A stretch of 37,804 bases of DNA from Lawsonibacter sp. (GTDB taxonomy: Bacteria; Bacillota; Clostridia; Oscillospirales; Oscillospiraceae): contig JAAWAD010000040.1 in assembly GCA_022791995.1 (NCBI GenBank), forward strand, positions 1 through 37,804. Direction: 5' to 3'. The number at the start of each line of letters is the position of its first letter. The stretch's first letter is position 1. A model generated the notes under the pieces. That model searched no databases and was not told the origin of the DNA. It worked only from the letters and a program-made list of their open reading frames with translations. A program made the position numbers and the translations under genes. Below are positions 14,471-21,966 of the stretch, piece by piece.

Positions 14471-16270
14471 TCAAGCGCCGGGAACGCTCAGGGGAGGCTC
14501 GGAACCCGCCGGAAGGGTGGGCATGGGGTTTCCGCCGGCGTCAAAGTAGCCCATGGCAGACCAGGCCTGCTCCATGTTCCCCCGGCTGTCGATGGTCAGG
14601 GCGTAGCCCTCCAGGATGGAGGGACTGCTGCCCTCGACAGGGACGGCGTGGTCAATGGTGACGGTGTCCCCCTGGTTCAGGGTGACCACCTCGGGATTCT
14701 GGACGGCGGAGATGGAGTAGAAGACCTGCTCGCCCCCCAGACGAATGAAGTAGCAGGAGTTTCCGTTCAGGACTGCGGTACGGATCTCCACCACGGTCCC
14801 GCTGGCCTGGGTCTGGGGCAGCTGCTCGGTCTGGGTGATTCCCTTTTCGGCCAGCATCTGGATATAGCTCTGCTCACAGGCGGGGACGGTGGTGCCGGTG
14901 GCCACAATCTGATACTGGGCCACGTTGACCATGGCGTAGGTCTTGACCAGGTTGGTGGCGTCCTTCAGGGGGATGAAGTAGGTGGGCTCCCCAGCGATGT
15001 TCAGCAGCAGAGGGAAGGTGGCGGTATAGCCCAAGTCCTGAACCACGCCCTGGGCGGAGGCCATAGCGGCGTACTCAGTGGCGCCGGGGGCAGTGTAGAA
15101 GTGGGTCTCCTTGGTGCGCATGTTACACAGAAGGAACCCCAGGTTCGACTGGTCGGCGTTGGCGGAGGTGACCCCGGTGTAGGCGTACACGTCGTCGTTC
15201 ATGGCGATATAGTTGTAGCCGCTGGTGGTCTTCGTCACATCCCGCTGGCCCAGGATGGAGTTAATAAAGCCGTGGACCAGGGTACCGTGGTAGTCGTACT
15301 GCTGCATGATGAGCTCGGGGACATAGAGGGTATCCACCCAGTTGGGGACCTGCTTGTAGTACTGGCTCTCGCCGGTGACGGCATCCACCAGCACAGCCCC
15401 CTGGATATCGGTGCCGCCGAACAGGCCAATGCGCTTGACCACCCGGGGGGCGATCCACCAGGGGTGGCCGGACTCGTCAATCTCGAACTCCGGGGTGGAG
15501 AACATCATGGTGGGGTAGTGGAAGCGCAGATGGCGCATGATGTTCCGGTTCAGGGGCTCGGAAAAGGAGTATTTGATCCCCTCGCTCAGCCGGGTGACAG
15601 TGGCCTCCTGGGTGACCATATCCACCACCACATAGGCGGGCAGACCGCCGCCCCGGTTGGTAAACCACTTAATCAGGTCAGCATAGGCGATGGGGGCCAC
15701 GCGGACAGGCCGGCCCTGGTAGTTGATCTGGGTGGAGTCGTTGGAGTACTCGAACTGGCTGACCATGTCGCTGAGGGTGCCCATCTGCCGGTCCCCCAGG
15801 TAGTTGGCGGAGTCCCGGTCCAGGGTGGGGATCTCGTTAAAGGAGATCTGGGCTACATCGGCGGCGAAATCCCCGGTCTGCACGGTCAGCAGCTCCCGGT
15901 AGGCGGCGGCCCGGAAGACCGGCATGGAGATGACCTGTCCCACCAGAGCCACGGCCACAATGACGCCGAAGAGGAGCAGCACGGGCAGGCAGCTGCGTTT
16001 GACAAACAGGAACCAGTCCCGGATTTTCTCTCCCGGCGTGCGCACCACCCCGTCCGTCTGGGGCAGGGGGGCAGACAGCAGAAAGACAGAGATGGAATAG
16101 ACAATGCACAGCAGGCCAAGGAAGCTGTAAAAATCGCCGGATTGGAAATTCAGAGCGGGCAGCGATACATAGAAATAGACAAAGCCCACCCCGGCGGTCA
16201 CGGCCAGGCTGACCAGCAGCCGCCCGAATCGGCCCATGGGCCTTCGTGCGCCGGATGTTTCTCGTTTCAA
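14471..16270 (-). CDS. Large membrane protein with conserved extracellular domain, TTG start
   Basis: A 599-residue protein. Three hydrophobic segments lie in the first 130 residues (RLLVSLAVTAGVGFVYFYVS, FLGLLCIVYSISVFLLSAP, LPVLLLFGVIVAVALVGQVI). An ectodomain of about 470 residues follows, with conserved-looking blocks YADLIKWFTNRGGGLPAYVV, GLFGGTDIQGAVLVDAVTG, YNYIAMNDDVYAYTG and LGYTATFPLLLNIAGEPTYF. I have seen closely similar proteins in many Firmicutes but know no name or function for them. The start is set at a TTG (16268-16270) with AAGGAGG 8 bases upstream. A TTG six codons earlier overlaps that Shine-Dalgarno. The membrane topology is predicted by eye. Confidence 0.78.
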   Translation of the reverse strand: MKRETSGARRPMGRFGRLLVSLAVTAGVGFVYFYVSLPALNFQSGDFYSFLGLLCIVYSISVFLLSAPLPQTDGVVRTPGEKIRDWFLFVKRSCLPVLLLFGVIVAVALVGQVISMPVFRAAAYRELLTVQTGDFAADVAQISFNEIPTLDRDSANYLGDRQMGTLSDMVSQFEYSNDSTQINYQGRPVRVAPIAYADLIKWFTNRGGGLPAYVVVDMVTQEATVTRLSEGIKYSFSEPLNRNIMRHLRFHYPTMMFSTPEFEIDESGHPWWIAPRVVKRIGLFGGTDIQGAVLVDAVTGESQYYKQVPNWVDTLYVPELIMQQYDYHGTLVHGFINSILGQRDVTKTTSGYNYIAMNDDVYAYTGVTSANADQSNLGFLLCNMRTKETHFYTAPGATEYAAMASAQGVVQDLGYTATFPLLLNIAGEPTYFIPLKDATNLVKTYAMVNVAQYQIVATGTTVPACEQSYIQMLAEKGITQTEQLPQTQASGTVVEIRTAVLNGNSCYFIRLGGEQVFYSISAVQNPEVVTLNQGDTVTIDHAVPVEGSSPSILEGYALTIDSRGNMEQAWSAMGYFDAGGNPMPTLPAGSEPPLSVPGA

Positions 16271-16448
16271 GGTGTAATCCTCCTTCAAGCACAGGTTAAT
16301 TGTGCGCTTCTATCTTTATAGGATAAACGTTTTTCCTGGAAAAAGCAATGCGGAAAGCATGAATTTTCTGTAAACCTGTGCTCCGGTGGGCAGGCTGTGC
16401 GGTGGGTCCAGAGCAAAGCCCTAGTGGATTTGGGCGAAGCCCAACGTT

Positions 16449-17963
16449 TCAGCAGCGGGCGTCCTCGGTGGTCTCCGCCTCCTCCCAGTGCAGGCTGCGG
16501 CCCACCGCCTTATGCCAGCCCTTGAGGCGGATCCGGCGGGTCTCCGCGTCCATGCCGGGCTCATACTGGCAGTCCAGGGTCCGCAGGGCCTTCAGCTCCT
16601 CCAGACTCCCCCAGGTTCCCACCGCCAGACCGGCCAGTCCGGCAGCGCCCAGGGCGGTGGTCTCCTGGAGGCGGGGCCGGCACACCGGCCGGTCCAGCAT
16701 ATCCGCCTGGAACTGCATCAGGAAGCGGTCCCGGCTGGCCCCGCCATCGGCGTTGAGGGCGGTCATATGGATGCCGGTATCCTTCTCCATCGCCTCCAGC
16801 AGGTCGCACACCTGGTAGGCAATGGACTCCTGGGCGGCCCGGATGATGTGCTCCCGGGTGGTTCCCCGGGTCAGCCCCACCAGAGCGCCCCGGGCGTACA
16901 TGTCCCAGTAGGGAGCGCCCAGGCCGGTAAAGGCGGGCACCAGATACACGCCCCCGGTGTCGGGCACCTTGGAGGCATAGTACTCCGCGTCCCTGGCCTC
17001 GGTGATAAAGCGCAGCTCATCCCGCACCCACTGGATCACCGCGCCCCCTACGAAGACGGAGCCCTCCAGGGCATACTGCACCGCATCCCCGGTGCTGGCG
17101 GCGATGGTGGTCAGCAGGCCGTTTTCGCTGCGGTACAGCCGCTCTCCGGTGTTCATCAGCAGGAAGCAGCCCGTCCCGTAAGTATTTTTCGCCTCTCCCG
17201 GGGCAAAGCAGGCCTGACCGAAGAGGGCCGCCTGCTGGTCTCCGGCGATGCCGGAGATAGGAATTTCCACCCCCTGGAGGTTGGCCGTCCCATAGATCTG
17301 GCTGGAGCCCACCACCTGGGGCAGCATGGACAGGGGGATGTCCAGCGTCCGGCAGATCGCCTCGTCCCAGCAGAGATTCTGGATGTCATACAGCATGGTG
17401 CGGCTGGCGTTGGTCCGGTCGGTGACGTGGACCTTGCCGCCGGTCAGCTTCCACACCAGCCAGGTGTCCACCGTCCCGAAGAGGAGGTCCCCCGCCTGGG
17501 CCCGCTCCCGAGCGCCCTCCACATGGTCCAGAATCCACTTCAGCTTGGTGGCCGAAAAATAGGCGTCAATCAGCAGGCCCGTGTGCTCCCGGATGTGGGA
17601 CGCAAGGGCCTGGTCCGCCTTAAGCTTCTCGCACAAATCCGCCGTGCGGCGGCACTGCCACACAATGGCGTTGTAGACCGGCCGGCCGGTATGCCGGTCC
17701 CATACGATGGTGGTCTCCCGCTGGTTGGTGATGCCGATAGCCGCAATCTCCTCTGCGTCAATGCCCGACTTGGCCAGGGCCTCGGTGAGTACGGAATACT
17801 GACTGGACCAGATTTCCATGGGGTCGTGCTCCACCCAGCCGGGCTTGGGGAAGATCTGGGCAAACTCCCGCTGGACAGACCCGACAATGTTCTGCTGCCG
17901 GTCAAAAATAATGCAGCGGCTGCTGGTGGTGCCCTGGTCCAGGGCAATGACGTATTGCTTCAT
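16449..17963 (-). CDS. glpK: Glycerol kinase
   Basis: GlpK phosphorylates glycerol to sn-glycerol-3-phosphate in the cytoplasm, feeding glycolysis and, through PlsY, phospholipid synthesis. The 504-residue FGGY-family protein has the N-terminal phosphate site [15 protein letters not shown], the glycerol contacts [10 protein letters not shown] and [25 protein letters not shown], and GLGAPYWD in the C-terminal domain. The ATG has GGAGG 5 bases upstream; an earlier in-frame ATG at 17987 lies in the leader repeats. It is monocistronic, behind a strong promoter and unusual tandem repeats. Confidence 0.96.
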   Translation of the reverse strand: MKQYVIALDQGTTSSRCIIFDRQQNIVGSVQREFAQIFPKPGWVEHDPMEIWSSQYSVLTEALAKSGIDAEEIAAIGITNQRETTIVWDRHTGRPVYNAIVWQCRRTADLCEKLKADQALASHIREHTGLLIDAYFSATKLKWILDHVEGARERAQAGDLLFGTVDTWLVWKLTGGKVHVTDRTNASRTMLYDIQNLCWDEAICRTLDIPLSMLPQVVGSSQIYGTANLQGVEIPISGIAGDQQAALFGQACFAPGEAKNTYGTGCFLLMNTGERLYRSENGLLTTIAASTGDAVQYALEGSVFVGGAVIQWVRDELRFITEARDAEYYASKVPDTGGVYLVPAFTGLGAPYWDMYARGALVGLTRGTTREHIIRAAQESIAYQVCDLLEAMEKDTGIHMTALNADGGASRDRFLMQFQADMLDRPVCRPRLQETTALGAAGLAGLAVGTWGSLEELKALRTLDCQYEPGMDAETRRIRLKGWHKAVGRSLHWEEAETTEDARC

Positions 17964-17977
17964 GTGTGCCTCCTTAT

Positions 17978-18013
17978 ATTTTGTCATTTTATCCGAATTT
18001 TATCAATTTTGTC
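17978..18013 (-). repeat. Four ATTTTRTC octamers in the glpK leader
   Basis: On the given strand ATTTTGTC (17978-17985), ATTTTATC (17986-17993), ATTTTATC (17997-18004) and ATTTTGTC (18006-18013) follow one another at 8-, 11- and 9-base steps. In the glpK transcript they read GAYAAAAT, and the last ends 8 bases before the Shine-Dalgarno GGAGG. A related GACATAAAAT lies in the promoter. They could be sites for a protein that binds DNA or leader RNA. Confidence 0.6.
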
Positions 18014-18028
18014 CCGTTTACTTCTCTG

Positions 18029-18057
18029 ATTTTATGTCATTTTGCACAAAATGTCAA
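18029..18057 (-). promoter_or_regulatory. Promoter of glpK
   Basis: Minus strand TTGACA (18052-18057), 17 bases, TAAAAT (18029-18034). The spacer holds the dyad ATTTTG-TG-CAAAAT, a possible operator. The transcript would begin near 18022. Confidence 0.82.
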
Positions 18058-18107
18058 GTCAATTTCCGCCGCATACGGTTTTTTGTGTCCCACCCCTTGG
18101 ACGCGAC

Positions 18108-18129
18108 AAAAAAGCCCGCCAGAGGCGGG
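18108..18129 (-). terminator. Terminator after the 55-residue protein gene
   Basis: The minus-strand stem CCCGCC TCT GGCGGG is followed by C and six T residues. Confidence 0.75.
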
Positions 18130-18158
18130 ACGTGAAACGGGAGGATGAATCGGGCGGA

Positions 18159-18326
18159 CTATTCAGTTTCTCCCTGGCAGTACAGGGTCTCCGTATTCTT
18201 CTGCGCTTTTTCCAGAACCAGAAGGGCCGACTGGTACTCCCGGGCCTCCAGCTTTTCGATTGCCTCCGTGACGGCGTTGAACAGGGTGTGATACATTTTC
18301 TCATAGGGGATTTCTTTATTTTTCAT
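18159..18326 (-). CDS. Small helical protein, 55 residues, divergent from XRE regulator
   Basis: The frame begins MKNKEIPYEKMYHTLFNAV and continues with EAIEKLEAREYQSALLVLEK, ending in CQGETE. It is charged, soluble and almost wholly alpha-helical, with a heptad-like spacing that could pack as a helical hairpin. AAAGGAGAG lies upstream of the ATG. It has a perfect-consensus promoter and its own terminator, so it is a real, strongly expressible gene. It diverges from an XRE regulator whose probable operator overlaps this promoter. The function is unknown; I recognise it only as a type of short protein often found beside XRE genes in Clostridia. Confidence 0.78.
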   Translation of the reverse strand: MKNKEIPYEKMYHTLFNAVTEAIEKLEAREYQSALLVLEKAQKNTETLYCQGETE

Positions 18327-18352
18327 TGTCTCGTCTCTCTCCTTTCAAGAAG

Positions 18353-18388
18353 TAATTCGATTATAAATCCGAATTATTCGTATGTCAA
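18353..18388 (-). promoter_or_regulatory. Consensus promoter with overlapping dyad operator
   Basis: Minus strand TTGACA (18383-18388), 17 bases, TATAAT (18360-18365) drives the 55-residue protein. The dyad TAATTCG (18353-18359) / CGAATTA (18370-18376) brackets the -10 box. A repressor bound there would block transcription; the divergent XRE protein is the likely one (inference). Confidence 0.7.
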
Positions 18389-18424
18389 GTCGTATTATAG
18401 CTTTTGTTCAGTTTAATTGTCTCT

Positions 18425-18455
18425 ACACCTCCATATTCTTAACTTATGGAGGTGT
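18425..18455 (+). promoter_or_regulatory. Hairpin sequestering the XRE gene's ribosome binding site
   Basis: ACACCTCCATA (18425-18435) pairs perfectly with TATGGAGGTGT (18445-18455), an 11-bp stem with a 9-base loop. The 3' arm contains the Shine-Dalgarno GGAGGTG of the gene starting at 18459. No T-run follows, so it is not a terminator. The structure should limit translation of the regulator unless opened. Confidence 0.65.
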
Positions 18456-18458
18456 GCT

Positions 18459-18785
18459 ATGAAGCTAGACTACAATATGATAGGGAAACGAATTGCCAAA
18501 CGGAGAAGAAAATTGGGGTTGACACAGTCTGTTGTAGAGGAACGAGCCAATTTAAGCGAGAAATACCTATCCAATATCGAATGTGCAAAATCCATCCCCT
18601 CCACCGAAGTCATCATGCGGCTTGCCCTGGCTCTGGAGACCACTCCAGATGAATTCCTGGTGGGCACAGCCCGCTTTCAAGAGGAGGCGTGGAAAGATGT
18701 GGCCCAACAGCTCCAGGGGCTGACGCCCGGCCAGCTGAAGCTGGTAGAGGGCTTCATCGCCCTGGCCGCAGAGCAGGATTTGTAG
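18459..18785 (+). CDS. XRE/Cro-family regulator, 108 residues
   Basis: The N-terminal helix-turn-helix domain covers about residues 6-65: IGKRIAKRRRKLGLTQSVVE, then ANLSEKYLSNIECAKSIPST, then RLALALETTPDEFLVG. A C-terminal extension of about 40 residues (LQGLTPGQLKLVEGFIALA) resembles the tail of clostridial regulators of this size. The ATG follows GGAGGTG, which is held in a hairpin. The gene diverges from the 55-residue protein and is the likely autoregulator of the shared region. Targets beyond that are unknown. Confidence 0.88.
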   Translation: MKLDYNMIGKRIAKRRRKLGLTQSVVEERANLSEKYLSNIECAKSIPSTEVIMRLALALETTPDEFLVGTARFQEEAWKDVAQQLQGLTPGQLKLVEGFIALAAEQDL

Positions 18786-18792
18786 CGCAAAA

Positions 18793-18825
18793 CGCCGGAG
18801 CGTCCCTGAGGGGGGCGCTCCGGCG
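18793..18825. terminator. Hairpin between convergent XRE and trmB genes
   Basis: A perfect 10-bp stem (CGCCGGAGCG / CGCTCCGGCG). On the minus strand it is followed by TTTTGC and on the plus strand by CAATTTATA, so termination is more convincing for trmB. Confidence 0.6.
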
Positions 18826-18829
18826 CAAT

Positions 18830-19570
18830 TTATACGGTGTTTTCCTGTTCCGGCCGCTGGGGGAAGACGCCCCCGGGCCAGGGAAGGGGCAGCAGCTCCG
18901 GCTCCGGGTCCATGGGCAGCCTGGCGGCGACACAGCGGTGGATGGGCACGCCCTGAAGGTGGAACTTCTCCTCATAGTCGGTCATGACCCCCTGAACCCC
19001 CTGGCCGTGGAGGTCCCGGCTGACCTGGGAGAGGGCATAGCCCGCTTTGGGGAACTCCAGCAGGGAGAACTCGAACAGGGGGCGGTTGTCGGTTTTGAAG
19101 TGGATTTCCCCGCCCTCTCCCAGGACCCCCCGGTAGAGCACCAGAAAGTTTTCGCTGGTCAGCCGGCGGCAGGCGTGCTTCCGGGAGGGCCAGGGGTCAC
19201 AGAAGTTGATATACAGCCGGTCCACCTCTCCCGGGGCGAAGCAGTCCCGGAGCTGGGCGGCGTCGCCGTCGATGAAAAACACGTTGTGCAGGTCCAGCTC
19301 CCGGCACCGTTCCATCGCCACCACCATGGCGTCGGGGACCCGCTCCAGGGCAATGTACAGGGCCTGGGGGTTCTGCCGGGCGGTCTCAGCAGTGAAGCGC
19401 CCCTTGCCGCACCCCAGTTCCAGATAGACGGCCTGGGCCTGGGGCATCAGCTCCCGCCAGCGCCCCCGGCGCTCCGCGGGCTTCGGAATCAGATAACTGG
19501 CGCACCGCTCCATACGGGGAATCAGATTGGGCTTTCTCCGCATTCTCACTGGGCTTCGCCTCTCATTCAT
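18830..19570 (-). CDS. trmB: tRNA (guanine-N7)-methyltransferase TrmB
   Basis: TrmB methylates guanosine 46 in the variable loop of tRNAs, using SAM. The 246-residue protein begins near the usual family start (RMRRKPNLIPRMERC). It has the SAM motif YLELGCGKGRF (about 50-60), DRLYINFCDPWPSRKHACRR, the family signature with the substrate-binding D-P-W, and GGEIHFKTDN. I start at the ATG 19568-19570, where AGGGAG lies 9 bases upstream. An ATG nine codons later has no ribosome binding site. Confidence 0.93.
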   Translation of the reverse strand: MNERRSPVRMRRKPNLIPRMERCASYLIPKPAERRGRWRELMPQAQAVYLELGCGKGRFTAETARQNPQALYIALERVPDAMVVAMERCRELDLHNVFFIDGDAAQLRDCFAPGEVDRLYINFCDPWPSRKHACRRLTSENFLVLYRGVLGEGGEIHFKTDNRPLFEFSLLEFPKAGYALSQVSRDLHGQGVQGVMTDYEEKFHLQGVPIHRCVAARLPMDPEPELLPLPWPGGVFPQRPEQENTV

Positions 19571-19585
19571 TCTTATTTTCTCCCT

Positions 19586-19613
19586 ATCATACCATACCTC
19601 CCACAAAAGTCAA
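19586..19613 (-). promoter_or_regulatory. Promoter of trmB
   Basis: Minus strand TTGACT (19608-19613), 16 bases, TATGAT (19586-19591), giving a very short leader. Confidence 0.65.
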
Positions 19614-19614
19614 G

Positions 19615-19652
19615 AAAAACCAGGCTCCCCTCCAGCTGCGCCGGAGGGGAGC
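19615..19652 (-). terminator. Terminator downstream of the pot operon
   Basis: A perfect 10-bp stem (GCTCCCCTCC / GGAGGGGAGC) with a 9-base loop. On the minus strand it is followed by CTG and five T residues. It lies about 310 bases after the potCD stop, so it ends either a long 3' untranslated region or a separate small RNA. Confidence 0.7.
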
Positions 19653-19962
19653 TCTGCTTCAAAAGAGAGGAAGAGTGTATGTCAACCGCAAGAAAAGCGG
19701 GGGCTGTTGGTCTGCCTGCCCCGGGGCGACACCAGCAGGGCGGCAGTGGAGTGGTCTCCCCCTCGCGATGGGGAGAAAGGAATGGACAAGGACCCGGAGG
19801 AAGCGGCCAGGCCCCTGCCTGGAAAATCCTTGGAATCTCGATCCGCCCTTATCTTACCACAAACGCTGCGTCAAAATTTCACAGATTCGGGAATTTTTCG
19901 TGAACTTTTTGTGAAGCCTGCCCAACAGCCCCTGCGTGCCCCTTTCCTGCACAAAGGCGCGC
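19653..19962. other. 310-base gene-free stretch with strong secondary structure, unexplained
   Basis: No complete gene is convincing on either strand. Several hairpin arms are visible: GCTGTTGGT (19702-19710) with ACACCAGCAG (19730-19739), and CTCCCC with GGGGAG near 19756-19776. TTCACA (19878-19883) and TGTGAA (19909-19914) form a wider dyad. An open frame on the plus strand begins at an ATG at 19679 behind a weak GAGGAAGAG. None of these matches 6S RNA, tmRNA or RNase P RNA signatures that I know. It may be the structured 3' region of the pot transcript, a small RNA or a decayed gene. Confidence 0.4.
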
Positions 19963-21966
19963 TTATTCGGTCCCCAGCTGAATCCACAGCTCATTGTACA
20001 GCGCCCGGGTGGAGGCGGGCAGGTTCAAGTATGCCTCGCACCGCTCCAGCACCTCCGGCGGGGCGGCCATAATCTCGTACAGTGCAGGGTCCAGCTCCTC
20101 GCCATACTGCTCCTCATAGTAAGCCGGATACCGCTCCAGGGCCTCCCGGTTGGGGGAGGCATAGCCGATATAGTCCATATTGGCCAGATTGGCCTGGGTG
20201 GAGGCGATGAAGTTGATCCACTGGTGGGCCTCCTTCTGGTGGGGGGCGTCCTTCAAAATACACATGGCGTCCACAAACCAGTTGGAGCCCTCCTTGGGCA
20301 CCACAAAGGCCAAATCCTCGTTGTTCTCCAACATGGACAGGTAGTCTCCGGCGTAATATGTGGCGATGGCGGCATTGCCCCCCTCCATGGCCTGGAAGAC
20401 CTCGTCCATCACCCGGCCCTGGAAGACTCCCCGGCGGTTGGCATCGGCCACCAGAGCGTAGGCCGCCCGGATTTCCGCCTCGTCGGTGGTGTTCACGGAG
20501 TGGCCCAGGCTGAGCAGGGCCGCCCCCAGGGCGTCCCGGGAGTTGTTGATGAGCAGCACGCTGCCGGCGTATTTGTCGTCGTACAGGGCGCTCCAGCTGT
20601 CAATCTCCTCCTGCACCATGGCGGTGTTGTAGATGATGCCCAAGGTTCCCCAAGTATAGGGGACGGTGTACTCGTTAGTCGGGTCGTAGGACAGGTTCTG
20701 GAAGCGGCCGTCAATCAGGGAGAAGTTGGGAATCTGGCTGTAGTCCAGCTTCTCCAGCATCCCCTCCTCCAGCAGCTGGCCGATCATATAGTCGGAGGGG
20801 ACTACCACGTCATAGTCCGCCCCCCCGCTCTTCAGCAGGGAGTACAGGGTCTCGTTGCTCTCGGCGGTCTGATAGTTCACCCGAATGCCGGTCTCCTCCT
20901 CAAACTGGGTAATCAGGGCGGTGTCGATATACTCCCCCCAGGAGCACACGTTGACCACCGGCCGGGAGCTGGTCTCTCTGGCCAGCATCGCCACAACACA
21001 CACAAAGACGCCAGCCAGCGCCGCCGCTCCCCCACGGCGCAGCCACAAATACCGGGGCTGGGCCAGCCGCTGCCGGAGCCGCTCCAGGGCGGAGGGCCGG
21101 CGGACGGCGTCCTGCCGGCTTCGGGCCTGCTGGCGCACCTCCTTCAGGTTGGACAGCACCAGCAGCACCAGCACCGACAGGAACAGCAGGGTGGACACGG
21201 CGTTGATCTCCGGGGTGACTCGCTTCTTGGTCATACTGTAGATGGTCATAGCCAGTGTGGAGTTGGCCGACCCGGCGGTAAAATAGGAGATGATAAAGTC
21301 GTCAATGGACATGGTGAAGGCGATCAGCGCCCCCGAGACAATGCCCGGCTTGATCTCGGGCAGCATCACCTTCCAGAAGGCCTGCATCCAAGTGCAGCCC
21401 AGATCCTGGGCCGCCTCCATCAGATTGCGGTCCATCTGCCGCAGCTTGGGGGCCACATTCAGAATCACATAGGGGATGTTAAAGACCACATGGGCCAGCA
21501 GCAGGGTGCCAAAGCCCAGCACCAGCCGTTCCGGCAGCTCCACCACGCGCTGGACAGAGTTGAACCACCGGGCAAAGCTCCCCCAGAACTGGAAGAAGGC
21601 CACAAAGAACAGACACATGGACACGCCGGTGACAATGTCGGCGTTGACCATGGGGATGTTGTTCACGGTGAGCAGGGCCTCCCGCTTCCGGCGGCCCAGG
21701 CTGTAAAGCCCGATGGCGGCAAAGGTACCCGCCGCGGTGGAGATGGCCGTGGCCAGAAGAGAGACCAGCAGGGTGGTATAAACGCTCTCCATAATCAGCC
21801 GGTTCTGGAACAGCCGGGTGTACCAGTGGAGAGAGAACCCCTTCCACACCGCGCTGGAGTCCCCAACGTTGAAGGAAAAAACAATCAGCAACAGGATAGG
21901 CGCATAGAGGAACAGAAAGGTCAGCCCAATCAGCAGACGGCTGCCTGTGCGGCTGTGCTTTTTCAT
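19963..21966 (-). CDS. Fused polyamine ABC permease PotC and binding protein PotD
   Basis: A 667-residue fusion. Residues 1-275 are a PotC-type permease with six hydrophobic segments and the EAA loop LMEAAQDLGCTWMQAFWKV (182-200) that contacts the ATPase. A basic linker (276-310) and a membrane helix (about 311-329) follow. Residues 335-667 are a PotD-type binding domain: VVNVCSWGEYIDTALITQFE at its start, then DYDVVVPSDYMIGQLLEEGM, PYTWGTLGIIYN and NWFVDAMCILKDAPH. The binding domain thus stays tethered outside the cell instead of being a lipoprotein. The ATG overlaps the potB stop by one base (TAATG). Spermidine/putrescine is the expected substrate from family membership; the exact polyamine is not determined. 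Confidence 0.93.
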   Translation of the reverse strand: MKKHSRTGSRLLIGLTFLFLYAPILLLIVFSFNVGDSSAVWKGFSLHWYTRLFQNRLIMESVYTTLLVSLLATAISTAAGTFAAIGLYSLGRRKREALLTVNNIPMVNADIVTGVSMCLFFVAFFQFWGSFARWFNSVQRVVELPERLVLGFGTLLLAHVVFNIPYVILNVAPKLRQMDRNLMEAAQDLGCTWMQAFWKVMLPEIKPGIVSGALIAFTMSIDDFIISYFTAGSANSTLAMTIYSMTKKRVTPEINAVSTLLFLSVLVLLVLSNLKEVRQQARSRQDAVRRPSALERLRQRLAQPRYLWLRRGGAAALAGVFVCVVAMLARETSSRPVVNVCSWGEYIDTALITQFEEETGIRVNYQTAESNETLYSLLKSGGADYDVVVPSDYMIGQLLEEGMLEKLDYSQIPNFSLIDGRFQNLSYDPTNEYTVPYTWGTLGIIYNTAMVQEEIDSWSALYDDKYAGSVLLINNSRDALGAALLSLGHSVNTTDEAEIRAAYALVADANRRGVFQGRVMDEVFQAMEGGNAAIATYYAGDYLSMLENNEDLAFVVPKEGSNWFVDAMCILKDAPHQKEAHQWINFIASTQANLANMDYIGYASPNREALERYPAYYEEQYGEELDPALYEIMAAPPEVLERCEAYLNLPASTRALYNELWIQLGTE

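Noticed and set aside
14648-16321. Long plus-strand frame opposite the large membrane protein gene
   Set aside because: A Gly/Val/His-rich translation typical of antisense shadows. No start signal or domain.
16378-16448. TTGGGC-TTC-GCCCAA hairpin after glpK as a terminator
   Set aside because: A stem is present but no T-run follows on the minus strand, so termination there is not supported.
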